64,000 nt of DNA, taken from NCBI GenBank assembly GCA_963556145.1, contig OY744467.1:1-64000 (forward strand). Direction: 5' to 3'. Below, in pieces: positions 11,339-22,920 of this stretch. The notes under the pieces were generated by a model, which saw only the letters and a program-made list of their open reading frames with translations, ran no database searches and was not told where the DNA came from. This stretch comes from Hygrocybe punicea (taxonomy: Eukaryota > Basidiomycota > Agaricomycetes > Agaricales > Hygrophoraceae). A program made the position numbers and the translations under genes. The first letter of the stretch is position 1. The number at the start of each line of letters is the position of its first letter.

Positions 11339-14300
11339 TCAGTCATCCCTCTCAGCCCACATATAATCTGCCAAGTCACTTATGGCCCTCATGACACTTG
11401 CTCTCCTTTCTGGATCCTTGAGCATCCAACTGATCTTGGCATCCTTAACCATGGCCTCCATCATGAGACGCACGCCGTCCTCATTGGGTTCAGACTCGAG
11501 GTCGGTGTCGCTGCCTGTTTCGTTGGGGTTATCGGGCTGGGGAGAGGCTGGCTTACCAGGTTCACCACCGGGGACCGGTACGTCATCTTCATCGTCATCG
11601 AACAACTTCTCTGAGTGTGCCGCAGACTCCGACTCATCCTCGGTCTCTGGAGGATCGTCCTCCAACTGATCCTCATCATTGTCTGACTCCTGAGAACCTT
11701 TTGACCGTTTTGCGGGCTTGGTGGACTGCAAATAAGCGGCACTGTCGGATCTGTTGCGTCGTCTTCCCAGCACGACAGGTTTTATTGGAAGACGTTTCCC
11801 CCCTTGGCTGGGATTTTGCATGTTGGCTGCCGGCTTTGGAATGTTGGGAGCTACGGTGATGACAACTGACGGCGGATTGAAGGAAGTATGAGGAGGGGGC
11901 ACAGTGGTCTTGGGGGGAGCTGGAGGTGGAACTGGGGCATGTGGTCCCTGGATGCTGTCTTCAAAGAAGATTTGCAATTCATCTGGAGGTGGGATCGGTG
12001 CATTGGTTTGCAGGGGATCCACATTTGCATCGCTGTCTTCAATGGGGATAGGATTGAGGACTGAGTTGTCATCAACCAGCATGGTGAAGTCGTTGTCTCC
12101 TGTGGGTGGGGTGTTGTTGGGCCTGGGCAGATGCTGCTGGACGTCCACGTCAACAACGGCAGGCACCTCTCTAACCAATGGCTGGTGCAGTTCCAGGCCA
12201 AGTCCCATTGCTGGGATTGGTCCAGCTTGACGCTGCGCTGCAGAGATATACTCTGGATTCTCGACGAGGGCGATGACTGGTGCTGGAGGGGAAGGCGGGG
12301 TCGCTACTCGCACTGGCTCTGTTTCAAGAACTGCCATCAACATTTGACTGAAAAACTCAAATGTGACATTGCTTACCTGCTGGCACCTCTATCAGCTCTC
12401 CAGGCAGGAGTAGGGTTCCTGGCTGAAACCCAACCAAACGAAGAACTTGGACGTGGAGCGAATTCGGCTGGCGAACAACCCACTTCATTTGTTCCTCCAT
12501 GGCAAGACTCTCGGCGATGGTGGGTCGATTTGTCGAGCGAGTGACAAATGTCATAAACTGTGCGTTCAACTCAACCTTGTTGGCCCACAGGAAACGCATG
12601 ATCTGCCGGTCATTGTGGAATCAATATCCAAGGTGGGTGTGATCTAAGCTCAATGCTGTTTGCTCACCAATGTCCAAGCCTCCGCTGTTGCCTCGAGCAC
12701 TTGCTGCGAGAGCGGCTCCGTCAATTCGTTGGCCCGTTGCTTGCCTCTGCGGGTTGCATTCAGGGCGTATCGAATTTGTCCCTCTGGATACTCATTCCAG
12801 CCATAAATGTATGCCATGGGCGAAGCCGCCCTGGATTGGGCACCTGGGGCGGTACCTGATCTGTAGGGAGCCAAGTAGGCCTCAAGCCCACAAAACAAAC
12901 CGGCGAGCTATGATATTTGGTTAGTCACAGCCTTGGATGGCTGGTTTGAAGGCTTGCCTGTCTCATGACGGCGGTCATGATGCCCATGTCCTCATTGAAC
13001 ACGGCCTGTGCAAAGAGGGAGGGCAAGTGAAGCTGTGGATTGAATTTGTTGCTTGAGAAATGGGTGAAATGATTTTAGAAGCCCACTTACAAGCCCATCG
13101 AAAGCGTACTTTCCTTCCACCAAATCCGTTTCGTAACCGGGTGAGGGTTGCGAGGCCAAATCGAGGAATTCCCCAAAGGGAATCGCTGGTGAGGTGTCGG
13201 TCAACCTCCAGGACTGCTCCAACCCCAGGTCAGAGTCGTGCTGGATTTCCTTGCGTAGCTTTTGTATGGTGGAGTACTTTATGTTGGTCTTACCCCTGGG
13301 TTGGCTTTTTTTGCCAGTGTTTGCATTGGGTGCCCTCTTTGAGAGGACCTGCAAGGCTGGCTCAGATTTTACGACTTCCGCTCGATCGTTGCTGATGACG
13401 CGAACGAATTCGCACATGTCCTGCAGGATGCAGGCGATGACCTGTTGACACAAAATTCCCTCACTTGGTTGGCATGAGCAGGTTAGAATGGGTCCAAGAA
13501 CTTACAGATGGATCGAAGAGTTGCAACTTGACCAAGTTACTGATGGAGACGTTGCTCCTGTAAGCTGGCGTGCGCAGGAGATCGGCCCAAAGCCGAGTGA
13601 GGGCAGGATGCTTGAGCATCTTTAGGCATCGCTTCCAAGACTCAGCATTCTTGTGATCGACCGTGAGCTTGAAGCTCTTAATCATGGCATGATACGGGGC
13701 GACGGACTCCTCAGTGTACTCGCCCCGAGAGTGGTAGCCCACCATGGCTGTGACCACGCTTGTCCACTTGTCGAGCAGCGAGACATCAAGGCATTCTTTG
13801 CGGAGATTTAAAATATTCATGAATGCCCGACAAACTGAAACGTCTGATTCGAATGCGGCTGTGAGTGGTGCGTGTGTGTGTGTCAGATCTGTTTTTTTTT
13901 TCAGCTGCAAGACAGTGGGAATTTACCTGTTGGAACTATCTCCACTGGCCAGACATCCACGGTGCCGGTCTTCAAAGCGGCGGCCAGACGATGACCACCA
14001 TCATATACGCTGATGGTGATGCCCTCGGGACACCTGGAATAAGGCGGGAGCCCCCTGAGAGCCGCCCAGTCATCCACACAACCCTTGAGTGGGTATGTGT
14101 ATGACTCGTTGTTTTCCATGATTTCCAACTTGAGCTTGTGGACGTGGTTGGGGTTGAGCTCACGTTGGAACCGGTGAGGCACCATGTTCTCCAATGGCAC
14201 AAGCAAAGTAACCATCCCTGCCAATCCCAACTGCTTGAGGTAGTCGTGGAAGGCAGGGGTCTCAACGGCAGGATGGGCTGGGGTCTCTACTTCTACTGCA

Positions 14301-14389
14301 ACTGTGCTACCTGCTACTGAGCTATTGTTGCTGAATGCAGTATTCATAGCCAAAGCAACATTGGAAGCTGAAGATGTAGATGTAGACAT
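11339..14389 (-). CDS. Multi-exon protein with N-terminal ParB-like domain
   Basis: The start ATG at 14389 opens exon 1 (13927-14389), which encodes a ParB/sulfiredoxin-like fold: a segment resembling the ParB recruitment of positions after VPHRFQRELNPNH and the hallmark YDGGHRLAAALKTG. Exon 2 is 13506-13858, exon 3 13091-13441 and exon 4 12958-13032; codon phases agree. The intron 12908-12957 would use a GC donor, followed by an exon starting at 12907. Later exons lead to a Pro-rich and then strongly acidic C-terminus with a basic RRRNR patch, a possible nuclear signal (11339-12343). ParB-family domains bind or cut DNA in bacteria, often with CTP; a fungal role is unknown. The gene lies directly beside the recombinase-helicase gene and next to a truncated paralogue. 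Confidence 0.7.
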
Positions 14390-14410
14390 TGTATATAAGT
14401 ATATATATTG
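14365..14410 (-). promoter_or_regulatory. TATA-like sequence just upstream of the ParB-like start
   Basis: The sequence immediately 5' of the ATG at 14389 on the minus strand is a run of alternating TA (atatatatacttatataca read on the minus strand). It could serve as a TATA element, but it is unusually close to the start codon, so it may simply be 5' untranslated sequence. Confidence 0.3.
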
Positions 14411-14569
14411 GTAGCTGAATGCAGCTTTCAGTTATGCTGAATGAAGTGTGGTTAGCTTGTTGGAACACTTACATCAAAGGTATAAAGTCAGGTAAAAGGT
14501 CTGAAAGAAGCAAGTCAGTTCATGTTTTGTAAACAGAATAATGAATCAAGTTTGTGCACAACTATGTCA

Positions 14570-14970
14570 GGTGACTTGACTTGGTGAATTCACCAAGTGA
14601 TCAGGTGACTTGACTTGGTGAAACCACCAAGTGGTCAGGTGACTTGACTTGGTGAAACCACCAAGTGGTCAGGTGACTTGACTTGGTGAAACCACCAAGT
14701 GATCAGGTGACTTGACTTGGTGAAACCACCAAGTGATCAGGTGACTTGACTTGGTGAAACCACCAAGTGATCAGGTGACTTGACTTGGTGAAACCACCAA
14801 GTGGTCAGGTGACTTGACTTGGTGAAACCACCAAGTGGTCAGGTGACTTAACTTGGTGAAACCACCAAGTGGTCAGGTGACTTGACTTGGTGATTTCACC
14901 AACTGGTCAGGTGACTTGAGTTGGTAAATTCACCAACTGGTCAAATGACTTGAGTTGGTGAATTGACCAA
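14570..14970. repeat. 34-bp palindromic tandem array, left of the helicase gene
   Basis: About eleven to twelve 34-bp units are present. Each contains the inverted repeat acttggtg-aaac-caccaagt followed by ggtcag or gatcag. Copies in the centre are almost identical; the rightmost three vary (caactggtc, gagttggtaa). The same 34-bp unit in variant form recurs at 20577-20760, so the two arrays bracket the large recombinase-helicase gene. There are no unique spacers, so this is not a CRISPR-like arrangement. Confidence 0.93.
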
Positions 14971-15307
14971 GTCAAATCACACATCAGACATGTATTACAA
15001 CTAGCTACATGATAACCAACCCAAAACCAGTACTTTACAATGAAAAAAAAAATACTGACCTTTGATGATGGTGGTAGCAGATCAAGAGTGAACAGCTGAG
15101 TTTGAATTGGTCTTGTGGCAACTTGACATGTGACATGTGACTTTTTATGTAATCAAATGCTTCCAACTGACTTCTTTCTGGGGTTTTTGGACCTTCTGAT
15201 TGCAATCATGATGACAGCCAAGTCTGAATTAATTTGCCCACATGGCTGTGGTCTATTTCTATTTATATGTACATGGTATGGTCTAATGTAAACTTTCAAG
15301 TGTGGTG
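14971..15307. other. 3' flank of the recombinase-helicase gene
   Basis: This AT-rich spacer contains an A-run (about 15041-15051) and scattered acatgtgac motifs related to the palindromic arrays on either side of the gene. No gene is seen. Confidence 0.5.
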
Positions 15308-18300
15308 TTAATGTTCACAGCACCACAAAAACAGCTCTATGGTTCTACTGGTATGCCCTTCTGTCGGCTTTGAATTCAACCACTTTGCAAACTCCTTTTT
15401 GTTTTCCCACAGACATCCGAAATGCGCTTTGGCTGCTTCTCGCAGCTCGGTGCTCATGAAAATGGCCAATGCTACTGGCGCCACGCATTCTTGCCACTCA
15501 CAGTCTTCACCGGAGCCAGTGAAATTGGCATGAAGTCGATAGTTGAGCTGAGGCACGTGGCAGAAGAAGCATGTCATCGTCCTGTGAATCTTGGTGTCGT
15601 ACTGAATGCAGCTTTGGTAGTTGATGTACTGATCCTTGGACATGATTCCAAGCATTGTGGGACAGTTGAGCATGTTGTGCCACGGGTGACTTGACCCTCC
15701 AAAGACCATGCAGAATGAGCATATCCCTTGAAATGATTTCAAGCCCTTCAAGAGCCGATCTGCCAGACCACTCTTCGCCGCCAATGCTGCCACCTTTCGT
15801 CTCTTGGCTCCCTCAAACTCGTCCTGGAAGGGATGGGTGGTGGCCACCTTTGCCATTGCCATTGTTGATATTGGCCTGGCTGGACCGGTGGCTGGCTGCG
15901 TTCTTGGTGGGACCGGTCGTTTTGGGGCTTGACACCGACTGCATTGCTTGCTGCCTGGTTCATCCGTGCATCTCACTCCGAGGCCATCATTGAACAGAGT
16001 GATGCTGAACCGTATGCACTCGGTCGTGCCATACATCATGTCGTAGGCATCCACCTGACCCTTGTGATCTATGACGCCAGGTTCTATTTCTGGCTTGGCT
16101 GGGGCCTTGAGGGGCAAGATGATGCAACGCGATGCCTGGCCAGACCGGCCCGCTCTGGATGACTCTTGTATGTAACCCACCATCTCCTTCGGACCACCTG
16201 CATGGATGACCAAGGGAATGTGTGGATAGTCATTGCCGGCACCGAATGCATTGGTGCAAACCATGACATGGTGCACACCGGATATCCAGTTCTGATACAT
16301 GACTTCCTTCTCATCATCTTCAATGTCTTTTCCTCCTCTGTAAAATTGGCATGCTAGCTCATTTGCCAAATGCTCACCGTTGTCCACATATGGAACAAAG
16401 ATCAGGATGCGATCTTCTGGCTGCAAGCTTGACTCGGCCTCTTGCAGGAGGCACTTGACGCGCTTTACGATGGCAAAATTTGAGGAAGCTGGAGCCTCGA
16501 TGAAGTATTGCAGCTCTGGTCTGCTGGACTGAGTGCGGATGATGAAGGTGTTTTTGCTGAGGCCATAAGCATTGATGGTGGCATCTTGCGACTTGGGAGG
16601 GATGGTGGCTGACAGCACTACAAACTGCATGGGAAATTGCCTGAGATCGTGTATTACGTCCAGTGAGACCCTCCAGTCACGATCAATGAGGGCAAAGTGG
16701 CCCTCATCAAACACCATCCTGACCACGGGAATGCGTTGGTTGAGCTCTGCAATCTCCTGGTGCCATTTTTTGGATCTTGCCTGATCAATGGTGACAAGTA
16801 TCAGTTGGCGTGCGCTGGTGAGGCTGAAGGATGGATGGTTTTTGAACACGGTGAAGGGCACACTCTGAGCTGTCAGTTTCCTTGAATAATCCTGCAGCAG
16901 AGACTTCAGGGGCAAAACTGCCACTGTGATCTTGGCCTCCTCCAACAGGCTTGGCACGACGATCAGCATGGACTTTCCTGAGCTTGTACGCATTATGGCT
17001 AGGACATCACGTTGGAGAGACAGAACCTCCATCATTGCAAGCCTCTGCTGGTCGCAGGTCCACTGTGGGTGCTGATGCTTGAGCATGGCACCCATTACTT
17101 CCAATGCTGAGTTCTCCAGTTCTCCATGGATGATGATCGGATCTGGCTGGGCAATAACAACCTCAGGCACATCATTGAAGACACCCTCAATATACATGTC
17201 TTCCATGTCATCATTAGAGACCTCAATGGTGGTGGGAGCTTTGCTTAGGACCGAGGTAACGACATCCCTGATCAGATCTGTCAGACGAGGCATGAGTCGA
17301 TCCACCACTCGGTCCGCGATGGCATCGAGGTCCATTGTGGTGTTGGGCATGATGTTTCTTGATCGCTCCACCTTTATGACTCCTCTGGCAACGAGATCGT
17401 CGAATGCTTCCATGCGTGCCTCTGTGTATGGCAACATCAGGCCTCCTGTTATGTTATAATTATTGAGATGGATCTGTGAGGTAAGTAATAAGAGCCCACC
17501 TGGCACAACCTTGTGCACTATTTGCCACTTGGTGCTGGCCTGCATAAAGAGAGGCAGAACATCCTCTGCTGCACCTGCCAGTGCATCTCGACTGATGCCA
17601 TAGATCCGTTCCTCTGTGTGCCGGTTGTGACCTGCTTGGAGGACGTCCACAGTATCCTCCAAGCCAGCTTCTTCATATAGTTCCATGGCGGCACTGCACA
17701 GTTTACGCTTCCAGGTGATACTGATGTGTCTCCAGTCATTGACAGTCAGACCCACACCAATGATGGGCTCTGTAAACTCCTTCATCACATTGGACAGATT
17801 GTTGGTGTTGAAAAGCCTGCCATCATTGACAAAGAGATGCTCCTGGTACAGCTTCTTGATATCCAACCTCTCAGGCATGCAGAGATGCACTGCAATCTCT
17901 GCAAATGGACGAGCCAGTGCAAGGTCTTGAATGATGATGTCGGAAGTAAAGGCATCAACTGCATGTGGTATGAGCTTGTCATGACCCATCCGTGCAGTGG
18001 ATTTGTTGTATAGACGGAGAAGAGCCAGGTGTTTGTCAAGGATGGCCAGGTTCTTGTCATTTCGTGTGTTGGTGTTCTCTTTTTGCATGGCGGTCATTTC
18101 AGTTCCACGTTCTGGGGCACCGCAAAGTGTTTCGCATCGGAGAAGGAGAAGTTCATGCAGCCTGGCATAGCTGCTGAGCCATGTACGCAATGCTGATTTG
18201 TTCCACACATTGTTACCGCTGACAGGATCGACCTTCAGGTACTGCCTACATGTTGTTGGATTATTTAGAACAGCTGTTGTCAGCTGGTCCCGATCCTTGA

Positions 18301-20496
18301 ATGTTTTGTTGCGAGGGTCTGAGATGAACGAATAGCCAACATCTGTGTTTGCAAGATCCTCGGTAATCCCCTGGGTGTTGACTCTCAGTGTCAGGCCCAT
18401 AAGAACTTTTTTCTCCCATACATCGACGATGGCACCTTCCAAGTTTCTGAAAACCTCCCCGACCTGGTCCAAATCTAGAGGTGTACCTCGATACAACATG
18501 GACCTCCAGGTGTTGCGATCCGTCCAGTAAATTCGGGGCAAGCTTTGGGTGCAAAAAGCAATGCTGGAAGCACGATGCTGGAGAGAGCGAAGAGAGTTGA
18601 ATGGAGTGTTGTTCTTTTCAATAAACCAGTACTGCATGGTGTTGCAGGAATTTTCTTCATCCTCTGGTGTTATGGAGAGTTCATGTATCTCGGTCAAGCA
18701 GAAAAGACGGACTGCTCGCTCCAGTTTAGCTATAAAGCCAGTTACTCCTACAGGAGCCATGAAGCTGCGGTCTTGTTGCAATGTCAAGAGAGCTAAGGCT
18801 CGAACGGTTGGGCAAGGAATTGGGTTATCGGCCTTAGGCAGCCAGCTCTGCATCCACAATGCCTTGAACACCACATGAAGCCTACTTGCAACCATGGGCT
18901 CATCCCTGTCTTCCTCTAGAGCCTCCTTTAGAAACAACAATGCTTCTTCCAATTCCACGGTAAGTGGGATCTGGTACTGGGCCTTTGGACGTAGGAGCAT
19001 TGCCAATAAACGGATGACTGGATTGCAGTATTGACCTAATGTAGCGTCGAGTTGATGCTTGTGCAAGGGAGTGTTGCTAATCCCACTGAATTACATGTCT
19101 GTTATCAGTATTGATCTATACTTGGTTGGGAACAGTACTTACGTTTTGGCAGGGTCAGAGGTGTTGAGCTTCTGCAGTGTGAGCTCAGATGTTGATGGTA
19201 ATAGGTCTGTGGCATCCTGAAAATATAACTCCACCAGCTTTGGAAGACCTTGCAGTTCTTCTTTGCCTGGAAATGAGATCAAGTTCCTAAGTTCGGTCGT
19301 CTCGAATCCTTCGATATGCTCATGCCACTTGGTGCTCAAGAGCCAAGGGCTAACAGTGCGTGGATCTCTAACTCCTCTGTGCCTTGACTGTTCTGGTCCT
19401 TTGAGCATCTCTTTTCGGAGGTCGGTAATGGTGGTGGGGGTGGCATGGGTGGGCTGAGCATCTTGCCGTTGAACTCGAAACCATCGACATGCCATGTGAT
19501 CACGTGGATTGATTTGTTGAACAGAGCATGTAGCCCATGTGAGTGGCTTTGGTTCTGTGTGATGATGCTTGCTATGATGCTTCCTCATATATTCCTTGGA
19601 GGTAGATGCATGAGAGCAAAACAAACAGTAGAAACCCTCTGCAATCTCCAAGCCTTGAAAAGCATGTGGTGCAGGATCCATGGGAAGTGTCCTGGGGGGA
19701 TTGGGAAAACATTCAAGCACCTCCATCTCCTCCACCACTTCTCCAAGTGTCTTGCTGATGATCTTGAGTTTGCCTGATTTATGATTTTCACCTGCCAAAT
19801 GACTTTCTACATGTTTGGGCAAAACAGCATAACCACACCAGTCACAAAGTAGTGAATGGAGGACTGTATTGACAGAGAACCCTATTGTATCCAGATAGGG
19901 ATGTGTTGCAATCTTTTGACTTCAACATCAAATGTAGTATTTGGAAGACATATGAAATAACCCACCTCTGAAGTGCTGATATCATCTTTGTGGTGTTGGT
20001 TGGGAATGATTTGATTATTAACTTGTGATGAGTCTGAAATGATGGCTGGATTTGCAGCTGCATCATCAATAAAATCCTCATCTACATTGGTGATATCAGG
20101 TGATTGTGGCTGACTCTAAAAAATGTCAGGTTTAAGATTAATATTGAATCTGAAGATGATAAAATCAACCTGGATAATGGGCTCATCAGTATGAACTTCA
20201 GGTTGAACTTCAGCCTGGACTTCAGCCTGATCATTGACTGGATTGTCCACCCCAACTCTAGGCATCCATGGCAGCTGAACCTTTTTAACATGCTTTTGAA
20301 GACCTCTAATGGTTGTAAAAGGCTTGGGACATTTAGGATGACTACATTGACATATAAATCTCCCATCAACTCCTGCCTGCAATGAGAAAACCCCATTAAT
20401 ATAAGTTATTTGGACTTCTCCCTTGCAATGTCTATAGTGATAATCTCTTTGTCCCATAGTAGGAAACTCCAAATTACAATTGGTACAGGAAGGCAT
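15308..20496 (-). CDS. OrsD zinc-finger / tyrosine-recombinase-like / RecQ helicase fusion
   Basis: Three or more exons run right to left. The first (from ATG 20496) encodes C2H2-like fingers (CTNCNLEF..., CQCSHPKCPKPF). The second (about 19930-19143) encodes two more (CDWCGYAVLPKHVESH, CLFCSHAS...HHSKHHH), the layout of OrsD-type proteins. An intron at 19077-19142 joins the 1252-codon exon. Numbered from the TTG codon at 19066 near that exon's start, tyrosine-recombinase-like boxes appear: Arg320 in GAPERGTEM, Arg446-His447 in DWRHISI, His480 in AGHNR and Tyr489 in RIYG. A RecQ-type helicase follows: Walker A TSSGKS (694-699), DEGH (787-790), LSAT (818-821), motif V to 946 and motif VI ESSRAGRSG (968-976). 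The C-terminus has Cys-rich clusters. The usual first His of box II is Asn443. It is flanked on both sides by 34-bp palindromic arrays. Homologues I know of are hypothetical helicases. Confidence 0.85.
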
Positions 20497-20569
20497 GATA
20501 ATAAAGCAAAGTTAGAGTATGAGATGATGGTGGTAAGGGATTAAGAGAGATCAAGTCATGTTACCTGAT

Positions 20570-20900
20570 TTAGCCAATCATGTGACTTGGACATGTGACT
20601 TGACTTGGTGATTTAACCAACTAGTCATGTGACTTGACTTGGTGAAATCACCAACTAGTCATGTGACTTGACTTGGTGATTTTACCAAGTGTGTGACAGT
20701 GACATGTCACATGACACTTGGTGATTTCACCAACTGTGTGACTGTGACATGTGACTTGAGTAATGTGATTTGAGTTGGTAATATCATAATAACTGTCACC
20801 AGTCATATATTATTTGAGTTGGTAATATCATAATAACTGTCACCAGTCATATATTATTTGAGTTGTGAATTTGACAACCTTTTTACTGCTTTACTTGTAT
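20570..20900. repeat. 34-bp palindromic repeats, right of the helicase gene
   Basis: Three to five diverged copies of the 34-bp unit (tgacttgacttggtgaaatcacc type) lie at 20590-20760. They are followed by two copies of a roughly 60-bp block containing gagttggtaatatcataa at about 20770-20870. They lie upstream of the start of the recombinase-helicase gene and are clearly related to the array at 14570-14970. Confidence 0.85.
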
Positions 20901-21289
20901 CAGTGTTGTAATAATATAATAACTGTAATGTCAAGTGTTCAAACTACATTGAAATATAAATTATAATTGCCTTGTGTACATTTAAAAGATGTTTGGTATT
21001 GTCATGAATTATAAGTTCATCTGCTATATAGTTTTAAGGATAAACATGTGCTATTTATCTGACATTAAACACAAGAATTTTATAAAGTACAGCAATGTGA
21101 ATTGACCAAGTTCAAATGCAGGAGCTATTGACATTGATTAAGTTCCTTGGTAGTAAAGTAGTATTAAAGCTGTGTGCTGATTTTTTTTTGGGATTTTTTT
21201 TTTTTTTTTTTTTCTATAGAATTGTTATTCAGAATGTATGAGGAGGAATCTCCTCTTGATCTGGAAAGTTTCTCTAAAGGACTTGCCCA
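20901..21289. other. AT-rich spacer with a long T tract
   Basis: The segment is AT-rich, with a T-dominated run at about 21181-21214, and precedes the 45-bp array. No gene is apparent. The poly-T (poly-A on the minus strand) could be the tail of a retroposed sequence, but I found no target duplication. Confidence 0.4.
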
Positions 21290-22500
21290 GGAACCTCCAC
21301 ATGACTAAAATGCCCCCCAATGATCCCTCTTCATATCACAAAGGCTTGCCCAAAATGTCCTCCAAAGATCCCCCAACATGTTCCAAATACTTGTCCAAAA
21401 TGCCCCTGAAAGATCCCCCCACACATCTCAAATGCTTGCCCAAAATGCCCCTGAAAGATCCCCCCACATGTCCCAAAAAGTTACCCACAATGCCCCCCAC
21501 AAGACTTAGATACTTGCCCACAATGCCCCCCACATGACTTAGATACTTGCCCAAAATGCCCCTCAAAGATCCCCCAACATGTTCCAAATGCCTGTCCAAA
21601 ATGCCCCTGAAAGATCCCTCCACATGATGCAAATACTTGCCCAAAATACCCCTGAAAGATCCCCCCCACATGACTCAAATGTCCTCCAAAAATCCCCCTT
21701 GATGTCCCAAATGCTTGCCCACAATGCTCCCAAAGATCCCCCCACATGTCCCAAATGCTGGCCTAAAATGCCCCTGAAAGATCCCCCCACATCACTCAAA
21801 TGCCTCCCAAAGATCCCCCCACATGACTGACAAGCTTGCCCAAAATGCCCCCCAAAGATCCCCCAACATATCTCAAATGCTTGCCTAAAATGCCTCTGGA
21901 AGATCCCCTCAAATGACTCAAATGTCCCCCAAAGATCCCCCTTGATGTTCCAAATGCTTGCCCACAATGCCCCCCACAGACCCCCCACAGACCCCCCACA
22001 TGACTCAAATGCTTCCTCAAAATGTCCCCCAAAGATCCCCCAACATGTCTCAAATTCTTGCCCAAAATGCCCTCCAAAGATCCCCCCACATGACTCAAAT
22101 GCCCCCCAAAGATCCCCTCACATGTCCCAAATACTTGCCCACAATGTCCCCCAAAGATCCCCCTCCTTGTCTAAGATGCTTGCCCAAAATGCCCCCCAAA
22201 GATCCCCCCACATGACTCAAATACTTGCCCAACAACCCCCCATATGTCCCAAATACTTGCCCCCAATGCCCCCAAAAGATCTCCTCACATGACTCAAATG
22301 CTTGCCCAAAATGCCCCCCAAAGATCCCCCCACATGACTCAAATACTTGCCCAACAACCCCCCATATGTCCCAAATACTTGCCCCCAATGCCCCCAAAAG
22401 ATCTCCTCACATGACTCAAATGCTTGCCCAAAAACCCCCCCAAAGATCCCCCACATGTCCTCAAGACTTGCCCACAATGACCCCCAAAGATCCCCCCACA
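21290..22500. repeat. 45-bp tandem array
   Basis: About 25 copies of a unit of the form aaagatcccccca followed by catgactcaaatgcttgccc. The spacing of aaagatc at 21364, 21409 and 21454 is exactly 45 bp; some units are shortened. Since 45 is a multiple of three, both strands stay open for long stretches (Pro/Lys-rich on plus, Gly/His-rich on minus). I treat these frames as repeat artefacts because indels break them repeatedly and no flanking exon was found. Confidence 0.9.
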
Positions 22501-22514
22501 TTATTCAAAAACTT

Positions 22515-22900
22515 GCCCAAGTTCCCCCTCCTGGTCCTGGTCCTGGTCCAAATCCTTGTCCTTGTCCTGGTCCTGGTCCAAAATCCTGGTCCAAATCCTT
22601 GTCCTTGTCCTGGTCCTTGTCCTGGTCCTGGTCCAAATCCTTGTCCTTGTCCTGGTCCTGGTCCAAAATCCTGGTCCAAATCCTTGTCCTTGTCCTGGTC
22701 CTGGTCCTGGTCCTGGTCCAAATCCTTGTCCTGGTCCTGGTCCTGGTCCTGGTCCTGGTCCAAAGGTTCCCAAACAGGCAATTCCTTGTCCAAAATCCTT
22801 GTCCTTATCCAGGGTAGGTTCCCAAAAAAGCAATTCCTTGTCCAAAATTGCTTAGTAATCCTGGTCCTGGTCCTGGTCCTGGTCCTGGATCCCGGGGCGG
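22515..22900. repeat. CCTGGT/CCTTGT hexamer-based minisatellite
   Basis: Runs of cctggt and ccttgt hexamers are interrupted by ccaaatcc and ccaaaatcc, ending in a short palindromic ggatcccggggcgggatcc. The array gives repetitive frames on both strands with no support as genes. Confidence 0.9.
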
Positions 22901-22920
22901 GATCCGAGGAGTATATTATT

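Noticed and set aside
14570..14970. CRISPR-like regular palindromic repeats
   Set aside because: The units are directly tandem without unique spacers, and the host is a fungus.
15308..20496. Starship captain or KDZ transposon
   Set aside because: The recombinase-like region is fused to OrsD fingers and a helicase and lacks the DUF3435 N-terminal layout; no KDZ transposase motifs were seen. A relationship at fold level is not excluded.
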